Source: Rhopalosiphum padi (taxonomy: Eukaryota; Arthropoda; Insecta; Hemiptera; Aphididae). From it: a DNA stretch of 64,000 nucleotides. The stretch's first letter is position 1, and the number at the start of each line of letters is the position of its first letter. The notes beneath the pieces are model-generated. The model was not told where the DNA came from and did not search any database. It saw only the letters and a program-made list of their open reading frames with translations. Below, in pieces: positions 11,036-23,895 of the stretch. The translations under genes were made by a program, and so were the position numbers. Where the stretch lies: positions 75,809,745 through 75,873,744 of the forward strand of contig NC_083599.1 in NCBI RefSeq assembly GCF_020882245.1. The letters run 5' to 3'.

Positions 11036-13480
11036 CTAATTATATCAGTAAATGAACAAGTTGATTGGGTAAATAGGTTACAAATAGTAGAAAAATCCAA
11101 TGGGTCTCTTAGGTTATGCATTGATCCAATATACTTAAATAAAGCTATTATTAAAGAAATGTATACAATTCCAACGCTTGAAGAATTGGCGCCTAAGTTA
11201 TCACATAAAACATATTACTCAGTGTTTGACATAAACGATGGTTTCTATCATATTCAGCTAAATGAAGTATCAAGTAAATACTGTTCTTTTAATACTATCT
11301 ATGGAACATATAGATTCTTGAGAGCTCCTTTTGGATTAAAAAATATACCAGAATTTTTTCAAAAGTTAGTGTACAAATATTTTGGGGATATATCAGGAGT
11401 CACAATATATGTTGATGATATATTGATAAGTGCTGATACAATTGAAGAACATGATAATATAGTTAATAAGGTAATACAGAGAGCTAGAGACTATAACATA
11501 AAGTTTAATTTTGATAAAATACAATACTGTATACAGGAAGTGAAATACCCGGGAATGATTTTTAACAAAAATGGAATGAAGTCCAACCCTGATAAAATAC
11601 AAGTTATTAAAGAATTAGAATATCCAATTAACAAACTTGAACTACAACGATTTTTAGGTATAGAACCACTTAGACAGTTATTAAAAAAAGACAATATGCG
11701 GGTATGGTCAGAAAAGTGTGCTAATGCAATAGATAGTTTAAAAAATATAATCATAAGTAATAAAGTTTTGGCACCATTTGATGTGAGAGCATCAGTACAA
11801 ATATATTGTGATGCGTCCAAAAGTGCACTAGGTAGTTGTTTGATACAAAATAATAGACCTGTTTATTTTGCATCGAGATCATTAAATAAGACAGAAATTG
11901 AGTATGCACAAATTGAAAAAGAATTACTAGCAATTACATTTTCATGCAAAAAATTTCATAATTATATTTATGGACATGGAGATGTAACAATATATACAGA
12001 TCATATGCCGTTAACATCAATCATTAATAAAACATAAGTTGAAATACAAAACAACAGGATAAAATGACTAAGGTTAAAACTAATTATTTATAATTTTAAT
12101 TTAAAATATATACCAGGGAAGAAAAATGTAATAGGAGATTTTTTGTCAAGGTTGAATATTAAAACATGTGAAGAGGAAGATATACAAATGAGAGATATAG
12201 TACATACAGTAGGTATAAAGAATGTACAGTTTAGTGATGAGAAGTTAAAACTTTACCAAGAAGAAACAATTAACAATGAGTTGAAATTAATTCATGAATA
12301 TTATTTTGAGGGGTGGACAAATACAAAAGGTAATGAAAGAAATGAACTTAAGCATTTTGTAAAAATAAAAAATGATATTGAAATATAAGATGGACTGATT
12401 TATTATAAAAAAAGGTTAATTGTACCAAAAACATTAAGGAGAGATGTTCTTAAATTATTACATGAAACACATTTAGGTTTTAATAAAACATACATAATAG
12501 CTAGTGAATTGTTTTATTGGCCAGCAATAACATCTAAGTTAAAGTCGTTTATAGGGCAATGTAAAATATGTAACATATATTCAAAATCACAAACAAAGAA
12601 ATCATTGATTATATAACTGAAATACCGTTTATGAAAGTAGGCATTGATATTGCGGAGTATGCAGGAAACAATTTTCTTATACTGGTAGACTATTTATCAA
12701 AATGGTTGGAAAAAGAAATGTTAAAAAATAAAACTTCAGCGGAGTGTATCAGTAAAATTAAAAAAATATTTAGTACTCATGGTATACCAGAAATAGTGAT
12801 TGCAGATAATATGCCTTTTGACTCATATGAGTGTAAACAATTTTCTAAAGAGTGGAACTTTACGTTTAGAACTTCATCACCAAATTATCCAAAAAGTAAT
12901 GGTCAAAGTGAAAAGGCAGTAGGAACAATTAAAGATATGTTAAAGAAGTGTAAAAATGAGGATATTGTGGACTTTGAATTATTTAAATTAAATTACAATA
13001 ACAGTCCAGGAGGGTTAAATTTTTCACCAGCACAAATACTAATGATCAGGAGATTGAGAACCAAATTACCATATAAAATGGAAGATTTAAAACCAAAAGT
13101 ACTGTATAATGAGGCATATAAATTAATTATGAAAGGAAAGGATAAATTAACAAAGTATTACAATAAGACAAGTTTAAATAATAATACAGAATTTATGACA
13201 GGAGAAAAGGTATGGATTCAAGATGTAAAAAGTAAATTTTGGAGTGAAGGAAGTATAACACTCAAAACATTACCACTAAGGTCTTACTTAGTTAAAATGG
13301 ATAAAAATAATAGAGTTATAAATGATATTTTTATAAAAAAGGTAAAAACATTTCAAAGGTTAGACAAGAGAATGAAATTAAAGAAACACACAATGAAAAG
13401 AACGAGGAAATAGTGTTAAGGAAATCACAAAGAAAAAAAACGTTCCTGACAGATATGGTTCCAATAATTAAAAATGAATT
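11036..13480 (+). pseudogene. Ty3/gypsy-type retrotransposon pol (RT, RNase H, integrase), decayed
   Basis: Domains in order on the plus strand: reverse transcriptase (11036-11690) with DPIYLNKAII, SVFDINDGFYHI, FGLKN and the catalytic IYVDD; RNase H (about 11790-12160) with CDASKSALGS, AQIEKELLAI and YTDHMPL; integrase zinc-binding region (about 12400-12600) with H..H...C..C; and integrase core (12631-13413) with catalytic residues seen as VGIDIAEY, IADN and QSEKA. A VPDRYG-like motif lies at 13443-13460. Lesions include stops after 12037 and at 12386-12388 and frame changes near 12060, 12610 and 13430. Gag, protease and both LTRs are not visible. Order RT-RH-IN is the Ty3/gypsy order. An inactive fragment. 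Confidence 0.85.
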
Positions 13481-14103
13481 ATTAAAATGATATTACCGAA
13501 GATAAGTATCAGTATTATTCTTATTGTTATTATTAATAACTCATTAATATTACTCTATATTTATATAGTTATATGTATTGATATTATTTCTGTTATGTAT
13601 CAATAATTTATGATTCTGATTATTAATAGGAGTTATTAAAATTATATTATTATTAAAGAGAATTGATGTTTTATGTTAAAATTGATATTATGTTTATAAA
13701 TGTTCTGATTATTAATAAGAGTTATTAACATTACCTATATATTGTTACTAAGAGAACTGATTTGTTATGTTAACATTTATTATATGTTTATCTGTTACTG
13801 TTTTTATTTTATAAAAAAAAAAATGTACAAACATAAATTCATGTTCTGATTATTACTATTGTCATTAATAATATTATATTCTTATGTGTATTTATCAATA
13901 TATTTTTGTTGTGAAAAAAAAAGAGGTATGTGTGATAAGGCCATATATTGATAATTCACTTTTTATAGGTTATGTTATAATATAGAAAATAATGTGATTT
14001 TATATTATTAATTAATTAAGTAATAAAAGTAATAAAATTATAAGTTGTTATACTTAAACAAACATAAATAATCACAATAAAAAACTTTTTTTACTTCTCA
14101 TTG
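13481..14103. repeat. Degenerate ~100-bp tandem repeats in AT-rich spacer
   Basis: Units beginning TTCTGATTATTAATA(A/G)GAGTTATTA occur at about 13614 and 13713, with degenerate relatives at about 13525 and 13843. The rest of this stretch is AT-rich and without genes. Confidence 0.6.
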
Positions 14104-14350
14104 GGTAAATGATAAATTAAAGGCAGCTGAACATATTTATAAATCTTTGCATGATCCATCTATGTTAATATACTAAACATTTTTAAATTATTTTCTTCCA
14201 AAATTCACAATACTAAATAAGATTTTTCAAAGTGATAAACCTGTTTTAGATACACTTCATGGTAGAATATCAGAGTTATACAAAGAATTACTTTATTCAT
14301 ATTATAGATAAGTGATTAATCCCTTTGATGTAGATCCCAACACGTTGTTC
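14104..14350 (+). pseudogene. hAT-type transposase, middle-domain scrap
   Basis: A broken frame reads WVNDKLKAAEHIYKSLHDPS, then a stop, then a stretch with LPKFTILNKIFQSDKPVL and ISELYKELLYSY. This pattern resembles the middle portion of hAT-like transposases in insects. It has stops within 80 codons and no recognisable continuation on either side. Tentative family assignment only. Confidence 0.45.
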
Positions 14351-14724
14351 ATTAAGTTGTATTTAATAGTATATAATAAAAGTATTTGATTTTGAAGATA
14401 TTATACAAACAATTTTTTATTGTTTAACGTATTATTTTCTTCCTTGAAAATCTTGTATGATTGTATGATGCTATGATCCAAACGAGAACCAAGCGTAGCG
14501 AGGTTCGAGTATTTTATTTTTTGGTATGGTACGATAATCTTATTAGAAATACGATAATTCTGACCCAGGTTTACGATAAACCCACTTTTAAAATTTGGCA
14601 ACACTGCACAACAGTGATATTTTTATTTCTATAATCATTAGCCATTCAACCATTGCCCATTACGACGTGTGTACTGTTAAGTGGCGTTTCGTTTTTCTTA
14701 CCTTTGTTCGATATATTTTTTAAA
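14351..14724. other. Non-coding spacer
   Basis: AT-rich. A 67-codon minus-strand frame here matches nothing recognised and has no context. No feature supported. Confidence 0.5.
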
Positions 14725-15439
14725 TATGTCCAAAAATGTATTTGACATATTTAATTTGAAAAAAAAATAATGTTCCGACCACCGATATTAAGCAAGTAAT
14801 TGATTCTGAATTATTTGAATCATCTAAAGTTTAGATAAGCATAATAAATTGATTATAAGTAATTTGAGAAATTTAGACACAGTCCCTGTTCGCCCATTGC
14901 TAAAAGTAAGTATTTTTACTTGTACTTATAATTAAAATATTGAATTATTCAAATAAAATAAGACTATCTACTTGAAGTTGATTCAATATTTTTTATTTTA
15001 AAACTGTAGACTTATCCAAAAACTAATTTAGGTTCTCAAAACCAAAGTTTTAATGATAAATACTATTCAAAATATAAATGGATTGAATATAGTATTGTGA
15101 ATGATGCTATTTTTTGTTTTTGCTGTCGTAATTATTCTACTGGAAAAAGTGTACAAGATGATATGTTTACATTAACTGGGTTTAAAAATTGGAAAAAAGT
15201 ATGTTTAACCAACTTAATGATAGGTAGCATTGATTTGATTATAAATGCTATATTTATAATCAATGATAGTTGGTACCTATACTTTTTATATTATAATCTG
15301 ACATGTTCAAGATCTTATAAAATATACTCAATTGAGTAATTGACAATTTAGTTAACTGGGTCAAGAGGGAAAAGGGCAATAAGCAAAGTAAACTTGAAGC
15401 ACATTTAACTTGTATACACCATTTGTCTTGCATGACTAA

Positions 15440-16564
15440 GGGCCATTTTATCAATCTCCAGTTAAGATAATTTAATCTTCAGTTAACATTAATCCCTAGT
15501 TAAACTAAAAATGTGATTTTATCATCACTCGATTAATATTTTAACCGGACTTTAATCACAAATTAATTAATCCGAGATATTTGATCAGTTAAAGAGTTTA
15601 ACTAGGGATTAGGTATAATATTATCAGATTATATTATTGACTCGTAGGTATCAGGTATCTTTATAATTAGTATTATTTCAACGTAAGCACCATTTCATTT
15701 GAAAAAATACAAAATACCCAATTTGTACTTAAAATTAACTTTAGAAAATAAATAATATGGCTTATTTAAGTAGCAGCAGTAATAGTAGTGACAATAGTAC
15801 TAATGAAGAAATTGAGTTTTTGGGTTATATGAATCAAAACTTTAACATAACTCGAAGACCATATTTATTGTCAATAAGAGTAGACCATTTAAATAAATGG
15901 GACGATCAAGATTTTTTTGCCAGGTTCCGTTTAAGTAAAAATACATTTAAAATTGTATTGGAAATGGTTCAACTGGAAGTTACAACTGTTACCCAAAGGT
16001 AAAAAAAAATAACACATACATTTCCCTGACAACTCCATTTTTGAATTTCAATATCAAACTTGGTACATAGAAAACGAGATACTTACACTTTATCGCTCAT
16101 CTCTATAAATATCTTTAAATTTTGTTGGTGGAACATTAAACTAGAATAATGGATCATAAATTCCTATAACTTACAATTTTTTAACTCGTGTTTAAAAAAA
16201 AACAGAAAAGTTGAAAATTTTAATTATTGTCTATAAATAGCTAAAAAAAAAATAAAAATATAACAATAAAAATTATTTTAAACAATAAATTAATTAAGTG
16301 GTAATCTAAATATAGAAAAAAAGATAATGCACAACAAATTAAAATGATAATAGAAAACATTCTACTAATCTGAAGTTGAAAACATGTTTGAGTTAATGTG
16401 CTACTAACTTCAATTGATAGTAAATTAATCTTCAGTTTATAAAACTCAGTTTACTTAACCTCAGATTAAATTTAATTGATAAAATGAAAATTATTTTAAT
16501 TATCAGTTAATCTAAACTCGAGATTAGTTAAACGATTATTTATAACTGATTGATAAAATGGCAC
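15440..16564 (+). mobile_element. PIF/Harbinger element, internally deleted
   Basis: Left terminus GGGCCATTTTATCAATC (15440-15456) and right terminus GATTGATAAAATGGCAC (16548-16564) are inverted repeats matching at 16 of 17 positions. They are flanked by TAA on both sides (15437-15439, 16565-16567), the 3-bp duplication expected for Harbinger. Removing the element restores the reading frame of the surrounding hAT gene (Met-Thr-Lys-Trp). It contains the first part of a Harbinger nuclease (15757-16002). Confidence 0.85.
15757..16002 (+). pseudogene. Harbinger transposase (HARBI1-like), N-terminal fragment
   Basis: An 81-residue frame begins at an ATG with a serine/asparagine-rich leader and then reads RRPYLLSIRVDHLNKWDD and FFARFRLSKNTFKIVLEMVQ. 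The phrase F..RFRLSK.T...L is the conserved N-terminal start of HARBI1/Harbinger nucleases. The catalytic DDE residues, normally further downstream in a ~350-aa protein, are absent: downstream sequence is AT-rich and non-coding up to the right terminus. So the nuclease is truncated by internal deletion. Confidence 0.75.
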
Positions 16565-16762
16565 TAAATGGGAACAACATATTAAGACTAAGTCGTCGAG
16601 TAGCATTCATGAACAACTATCTTCAAGCCATAAATTGATTGTTGATAAGAATAGAAAATATATAAAAACTCTTATTGAAATAACCTTATTTTTGGGAAAC
16701 CAAGGACTGCCTTTCAGAGGGCATGATGAATCTAAACTTTCTTCAAATAAAGGTGAGTAGTT

Positions 16763-19539
16763 TCATTTAAGAAAATAATGGACCCCAAAAGGGGGGGTAT
16801 TTAGAAATGTCTTATGGGGAGGGGGGGCACAAACAAAAAGTTCAAATTAGCGTACATGGGGCGTAGAGTTATAAAATATCTCATATTTTTCATCACTCAT
16901 AACAAAATAATGTTAATATTACATACTTGGGGCGATTACGGCTTTGTCTATTATGTTCCTACGATTTAATTGACATTTAGATATAAAAATATTTTTTTGT
17001 TTCATTTACTCACCTTTACAAACTTTGAATCCATTACGTGAGAATTGTTGAAGGGACATGTTGATAGACTTTTCTATGAAACAAAAACTAACCATATAGG
17101 TCATTGTGCAGCATTTGACGACTCAATGCAGTAACTATGTGTAAAATTAGATATTGTGAAGGTGAAACACATGTGTATTTTTTAAAATATAAGGTACATT
17201 TATTTTTGTTGTAAAAAAAAAAATTGTTTCACAGTTTCATAATAATATATAAAAATTTTCATTTAAATAAAAGTAATATTATCATTTAATTAATTCTGTA
17301 TATAAGCATTTTTTTTTATATGAGAAATTATAATATATCATATTATATATTTTATATCGCTGTTACTTTTGATTTTAAACAATTGATTTTATTTTTATAA
17401 ATGCAATATTACTATAAGAAAAATAATTATGTTTTAAATCTATTCTTGATTCGTTTTTTTTTTTTTTTTTTTTTTAAATTGTATTATTTTACTATTTCTT
17501 TCAAAATTATTCAGTTATTCTTCAATTTTTATTATTTTTTTTTTTATCATTAATTTATAAATGCTTTTGTTATTTTTTTGTTCTAGTGAAAAAACTGTTA
17601 GTTTATTTTGTATTTTATATACCTATTTGAATTGTTTAATTACATTTTATTTCTGAACTTAATAATGTTATTGTCATATAATATTTATCCACAGTTGTGA
17701 TGTCCATTGTAATGGACAACCCTCCCATATTGCCAAACATTTTTAAAATATCTTCAACTTTTTTTTTAGGTTTACAATATCCTAAAAACTAGATTTCTTG
17801 ATTTAAATATCTTTTTTATTGACCATTTTATAGTTTGGGACTAAAAAGATTAAGCAGGAACACTAGAAACTAAATTTTATTTCTATATTAATTTTTGGTT
17901 TTTATTGTATTTTAATTCTCATAAAAATTTTTATTTAACTGTAATAGATGTATACAGATATTGTCAAACAGAAATAATTTTTTTATTTTATTTTATGAAA
18001 TTTATAATTTTATTAATCAAGTCGTGATCTTTTTTAACAGAATCAGTTCTGTTAAAAAATATGCAATATAATCCACTAATAAATAAAAATAAAAAATTAC
18101 AAACATTCAATCATTCTATGCAATATTTGAATAGAAAATTAATTATATATACACTTAGTATTTAGTTTTTAATTAAATATGTATTGAAAATAAATATTCT
18201 AATATATTTCCACTTAAATACAAAATGTACAGCGATGTTTTTTATGACCTTAATATATATATGATACATAAATACATAAAGTATGTGTAAAAATTACTAA
18301 ATCACTGCAAGTCAAATTATTATTTATAATTGTCCACTTAACTTAGTACTGAAGTACTTTACTACATACTTGTTTGTACAAAAAATGTTTTCTATAACAG
18401 TCACAATATACGGACAGTGATTTTTTATGACATATAATGTTTATACATATTTTTCACCACAAAGAGGGAACTTACAAAACAATATGTAACAGTAGTGGTT
18501 ATATTAACATACAATCAATAACACAAAGAACTTACAGATCGTAATGTCGTGCCAGAGGTTCTTATTGTGTACATACTTGTCAATTTTGAACTCTCTGATA
18601 AAAAACATACAAAATAATAAAGCATAACACCAATGCTATTCATTTTATTGATGTGTGATTGTGTGAATGTATTACTTACATAAACACTAGATCTATCGAT
18701 CTATATTGTAAATTAACTATTTTTTCTCAAAGTTTTCACTTTTGTCCAAGTAAATACATCTGTAATAACAATTCTTGTACTAATTCAAATACAATAGTAA
18801 GAACCTTTTATACAACAGTTAAAAGTGGATATTCAACACAGAATCAATATAAATAATTATTTTGTGTAGTATAAATATATTTTGACTTCATATTAGGTAA
18901 GTGTATGATGAATGATTAGTACAAACAAATTCTAAGTGTATAACAATCAATTTTAAATTAAATAAACAATGTAAACATTTCAAAACTCAATACAAATTTA
19001 AAGCTTTTGTATGACACATAAAACAGATCATTTGACTAACATACTTATTAAAAAATTGAAGTTATCTTATCACTATAAGGTTTTATAATTTAAACTTGTA
19101 ATTATTATTTCTATATGACTAACTACTTTTAAGTTGGTATTAAAAACAATTAGCTCGTCTTAAATAAATACATGTTTTATCATCGGTTATATATTTTAAC
19201 ATTCTTATTAAAACAAATAACAAATTGGGACAAATATTTCAAGGACGAATTCATTAATTGAAATATCAATTATGATTTGTTAACTTACTGGTGGTTCAAA
19301 ATTACTCCTAAGTCATAACTTTAATGGCTAATATCCAAAAATAAGTTGTTAGAACTTTTCACATGTCATAGCTTATACAGTTTCAATTTATTAATTGTAT
19401 TTACTGATAATTGGGCGATCAATATTAGGGCATAAGTATGTGATAATACATTAACAAAATTCAAAAATAATTTAAGAAAACAAGTATGCAATATGTAAAC
19501 AAATTTATAACTGAGTCCTCTAAGTAAGGTGGCTATCAC
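16763..19539. other. AT-rich non-coding stretch
   Basis: About 2.8 kb with long T and A runs (for example 17456-17475). A G-rich run lies near 16788-16830. No coding sequence, inverted repeat pair or recognisable element was found. The 65-codon frame at 18659 is not supported by any motif. Confidence 0.5.
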
Positions 19540-20323
19540 GAGGTCAAGTGTTTAATTGAGTTATTGAATTGAAAGAAGAATTAGAATTATTTTTTGAAAA
19601 AGAAAATCTCCCAGTATACAAACATTTTTTTTGAAATGAAAACTGGTGTTATATTTTGGCATACTTGGCTGATATATTTAAAAAACTAAATGATCTGAAT
19701 GCGTTAATGCAAGGACGTCAGGAAACAATAATTTCTTCGACGAACAAAATCAGAGGGTTCAAAAACAAAATTGTATTTTGGAAATCTTCAATAATTAAAG
19801 GGGATTTTTCAATTTTCCAACATTTTCAAAATTAACGATAGTTAAATCCAATATCAAATAAGTACAACAACTTATAATTGAACATCTTATATTACTCGAA
19901 GAAAAAATTGAACATTATTTTCCATCGTTGACAACATCTGCAGATTGGGTGGTGTTGCCATTTGATTTTACAGACAATATGAATGAACTTGATCTTACTA
20001 ATGACGAAAAGAATGAATTCATTGATATGTGTTCTAGTTCTACTATCCGAATATTATTTAATAGTCAGAAAAGTAACATAGGTTCCTTCTGGTTAAATTT
20101 AGCTTCAGAATATCAATCTATTTCTCAGAAAGCGATACTATTGTTATTACCATTTTCTACATCATATCTTTGTGAACAGGCATTTTCTGCTCTGAACAAT
20201 ATAAAAACAAGTAGTAGAAATCGTTTGAAAAATGTTGAACCTGATTTGTGTCTTGCTGTTTCAACTGTTTCACCCCAAATAGAGGAATTGTGTAAAAAAT
20301 ATCAGTCTCAAATATCACATTAA
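19540..20323 (+). pseudogene. hAT transposase of ZBED5/SCAND3 type, C-terminal part
   Basis: A broken upstream section (about 19562-19830) reads ELKEELELFFEKENLPVYKHFF, LAYLADIFKKLNDLNALMQG and a KIRGFKNKIVFWKSS segment, typical of ZBED5/SCAND3-like transposases. A 131-residue frame (19928-20323) then covers the C-terminus with ADWVVLPFDF, FWLNLASEY and a dimerisation block FSTSYLCEQAFSALNNIKTSSRNRL. Several stops and frameshifts lie between. The catalytic core upstream is missing. The gene is followed by the matching hAT terminus at 20688. Confidence 0.75.
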
Positions 20324-20621
20324 ATTTGTATCATATAAAACAAAATTAATTTATTATTTATAATTTATTAAGTTTCAGATTATAATTTTTTTTTGTTTTA
20401 ATTTACATTATATTTAAGTTTCAAATTATTTTTTATTTTTTTTTATCAAAATTAATGAATACAAATATTGGAGTTTCAAAATATTACTGTAGTTTGTATT
20501 TCTACAACTCCTATTTAATAAAAGTATCTTGTGAATATTATAATTAGATAATGTCAAAAATACAAAAAAAGCATTTTTTAGAACAATGACACAATTGTGA
20601 TTTTTTTTATTAATTATTTAT

Positions 20622-20688
20622 TTGTGTGCCGTGATTTTTTTTAAAATGATCAAGTGCGCCGTTAGGTAAAAATGGTTGGGAATCCCTG
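20622..20688 (+). mobile_element. Right terminus of a hAT element
   Basis: The stretch GTGTGCCGTGATTT... ending TGGTTGGGAATCCCTG (20673-20688) is a typical hAT right terminal inverted repeat (outermost CAGGGATTCCC on the other strand). The adjacent 8 bases CATTAGAC (20689-20696) would be one copy of the target duplication, but no matching left end could be found in the window, so the left part is lost or rearranged. Confidence 0.6.
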
Positions 20689-21145
20689 CATTAGACGGTG
20701 ATCATTGTCTATTGTTGACACTTGACGACGCGTATTTGTAGAACCCTTTTAGACGACGATCGTTGTTTATCGTTGACTGTACGTTAGATGTTGAACATTA
20801 TCTATTGTTAGCGGGTCGAATTGTATAACCCATGTTGTAAGGAGAATTATGGGTTCGTACCCAATCTTTAGAAACATAACAACTATATCTCCCAGAAAAA
20901 ATGTCACCCAAAATAATCGGACTATAATACGGATCACGGATTTATCATAGTAAATGACCAAATAATATTTTACTATACCATAGTTTTAAATATTACCACT
21001 ACCCTAAGAATGCTTGACCTCAACGGATGCTCAGCACCTGGGTCTGTCAAGTGCCTAACTCGGTGATTTTTTTAAAGTGTTTTATTATTTTTATTGTAAC
21101 AAGTATTCTTGTTGTATTTTAATTTAAATAAATAAAATATATAAT
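20689..21145. other. Non-coding spacer
   Basis: No gene supported; short GATCATTGTCTATTGTTGAC-like motifs repeat loosely at 20701-20810. Confidence 0.5.
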
Positions 21146-22249
21146 ATGCTTAACTGTGGTAAGTGTCCATCGGTTTTTAACCGCAAGGATAATTTGGATA
21201 AACATGTAAAAACGCATGAAGGGCGCATTCCTTGCTCAATGTGTAAATCAAATTTTAGTGACAAGTCCAACTTATCACGTCATAAGAAAAACATTCATGG
21301 TATGTACAGTACATTACAAATAGTATATGTATATTTTTTTTTTACAAGTTAATTTAATTTTAATAACCATTTATTTTATTTTACTATTTATTTAAGGTAA
21401 ATCTAATCGTCACACACTTCAATGTACAGAGGTAATGGACGCCTCACAAGTCAGAGAGTCAGACAACCAAGTCAAACTTTCTAGCCACTAGCATCAAAAT
21501 AAATCTGGGTACATAGAAATTGCACCACAAGTATTTGTGGAGGACACTCCAGCTGGTCCGTCTAATAGCCACCATGTCATGCGAAGTACTACTATTCCAC
21601 CTGTACAAACAAATGAGCAGTGGTATGATGATAAATTAAGTGACGATATATGCTTGGAAGTTACGAAAAATGTCGAGAATGCTGGGCTATGCGATGAGCA
21701 AGGTAAGATTTATATTAATATTTAAGATATAGAAGTGAGGAAGATTAATTAGGTTTTTTTTTTTTTAAATTATTTAGATTTTTGTATAACTGAGAAAGGG
21801 GGTAAGCGTACGCGTGTAGATAGCACAAAAAATCCAAAAAAAAGCGAATGGAGTTAGTTCAGAAGGCGGGTTTTAAAGAAATAAGTTCTTCACGTAGTAG
21901 AATAGTAGTAAATTATTTCGTTAAAAATTTACAGAATATAAATGATTATATAACTTTTCTCGCTTCAATTAAATCGGATTTAAATACAATTTTAAAATAA
22001 GCGGTACAAAAAAATCCTATTAAATTCAGTTTAAAACTGGAAGCAACATACCACAGGGTCAACGACGAAATGTCGTCCGAGAATAGATCGTTTAAAACAT
22101 AAGCCAGGGCGATTTTCGTAGATTCTAATATAGCTGATTTTGTAGAACAGGCATTTATTAAGTTATTAGAGGAGGAGGAAGTATATGTAGCACGCGGTAG
22201 CGGCTTTACGCTGCAATGCATCGACGGCATTTTATTGAGTATATACAGG

Positions 22250-23895
22250 CAGTGTCGGCCTGGCATACCAAAGGCCCATGGATCAGTTTTTTTAAGGGGC
22301 CCCCAAAAAATGTACACTGTATTTTGTTGAAACATTATTTTAAGATACTTCTTTAAATATAGGTACTTTACATTTTTTCCAATATAGATCATATTATATA
22401 ATACCTATATATCATAATCATGATTCATGAGTTAAATTAAATATAAAAGCAATTTTACAACTAATTATTTTTGAAATACCTACCTAGTAAGAATGTTTTA
22501 AATAATAAAACACAATTTTTAAATAAGTAATTTTTTTAATTTATTAGATGAATAAGCTATTGTTTCAATTAATTTTTGAGTATCAATGGCTACCTATATT
22601 CTTTTCTATAGCCATCAACATTAATGGAGTAAGGTGGTTTTGGTGTAACGTTGAGCGAAGTTTTGTTTTTATACATTTAAGCTTTGAAAATACTCTTTCA
22701 CAAGTTGTTTGTGTTGATGGCAACAACAAAGCAAACTTATATATGACAAATAAATTTGAAAATAAATTTGACTGGCATGATAATTCCCGTACAATTAAAA
22801 ATGCACAGTGAATACATTTGTTACATTTATTGCAATTTACTGATTTTGATATTTCATCATTATCTTCATCACTCGCATCTTTATTTCTTAAAAGTATCTT
22901 ATTTTCTGAATCACAATCGGTAGTATATTTAGGTATTTGTGGTATAAAGTTTTCATATTGACTGGAAAATTGTTTCAATTCTGTTAAGATTACTTCATGA
23001 TTCAGTCCAGATATTTTACATAAAGTACTCAAAGCTGATACAGGCAATAATTCAATGTTGTTAAATACTGCAAAACTTCTAGGGTCCAACCAGTTCAAGT
23101 CTTTTAATAAATTTTCATTTTTCATGAATCGTGTTAATGGTCGATGGGTGCGAGAAAAACATTATTTAATATTTATAAATAAATAATAATAACATTATAA
23201 TAATAATATTATATTAACACGAAGCCGACGCGATGGAAATCATTCATTTAAAAATAAACTATGAAACTATTGAAACGTTTGAAGCTACAAAACAATAAAA
23301 AATAATTATTAATAACACAGAAATGAAATTACGAAAACTAAAATTATATTTCTATTATAAAATTTAAACTTAGAAAACATATCCATAATTTATAAGCTAT
23401 ATAAGAAATAAGAATAATATTGTTTAAGTTACTTTCAAGAGTAAATGTCATACCTTCATCATTATTATATATTTATATATTATACAGATATTATAGACTA
23501 TAGTAGGTATTGTAAATTAATACATAATACATTTTTTTCTATGCAATATTTGTATGATTGCTGAATCCAACATCGGGGCACCGGGGCCTCTGCAGGCTGC
23601 AGGGTCGGGCAAACAGGGTCCTCGTGGTCTCGTCCAAAATAAGGATAAAACCTAACTTAACTTGCAGTAGCGCAATTGATCCAAATAAACCTCCTCTAAC
23701 TTGTACAAAGCCTAACCTAACCTATGGGAAAGCATCTGATTATTGAATCAATTTTCAATTTTTTGGGCCTCTGAAGAAAAATTGCTCCTATAACGGCTGA
23801 ACAAAATTGACGACAATAAAAAAAAAAATAAAAAAAAAAAGGAGAGGGGCCCCGGCCGCATTCGCGGCCCAGCGGCCATGGCCAGGCCGACACTG
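22250..23895 (-). mobile_element. hAT element (hAT-C), internally deleted, inside the polymerase gene
   Basis: Ends CAGTGTCGGCCTGGC (22250-22264) and its inverse (GCCAGGCCGACACTG, 23881-23895) are perfect over 15 bp. The target duplication TATACAGG is present at 22242-22249 and 23896-23903. The 1646-bp element keeps only the 3' part of a transposase gene (22583-23125), so it is a deletion derivative that cannot move by itself. Confidence 0.9.
22583..23125 (-). pseudogene. hAT transposase, C-terminal dimerisation part
   Basis: A 180-codon frame ends with the hAT dimerisation block: KFALLLPSTQTTCERVFSK then LKCIKTKLRSTLHQNHL and ML.AIE. Upstream are a lysine/leucine-rich helical stretch and a CNKCNKCIHC cysteine cluster. 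The catalytic DDE part is missing because of internal deletion, and the ATG is simply the first in frame. Close in type to the C-terminal region of hAT-B (52774-55910). Confidence 0.8.

Larger units (their letters stand above)
14725..16762 (+). pseudogene. hAT transposase of TTF/ZMYM type, N-terminal part, split by Harbinger
   Basis: Coding traces on the plus strand: a start-like region MSKNVFDIFNLKKK (14726) soon followed by a stop; a TTF-type zinc-finger segment at 15007-15198 (YPKTNLG, YKWIEYS, FCFCCRNY, FKNWKK) ending at a GTATGT donor; and a segment at about 15350-15439 reading LEAHLTCIHHLSCMTK. After removal of the 15440-16564 insertion this continues as WEQHIKTKSSS, then GLPFRGHDES at 16702-16735, a motif typical of ZMYM-like hATs, ending at a GTGAGT donor near 16754. 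Catalytic and dimerisation domains are not found downstream in the same family. An inactive relic. Confidence 0.7.

Noticed and set aside
21146..21352. Host C2H2 transcription factor gene
   Set aside because: Only two fingers, and the exon leads by intron into the polymerase pseudogene, so it is taken as the head of that gene.
23558..23746. 62-codon ORF with Cys/Pro-rich translation
   Set aside because: Lies within hAT-C non-coding sequence and has no family likeness.
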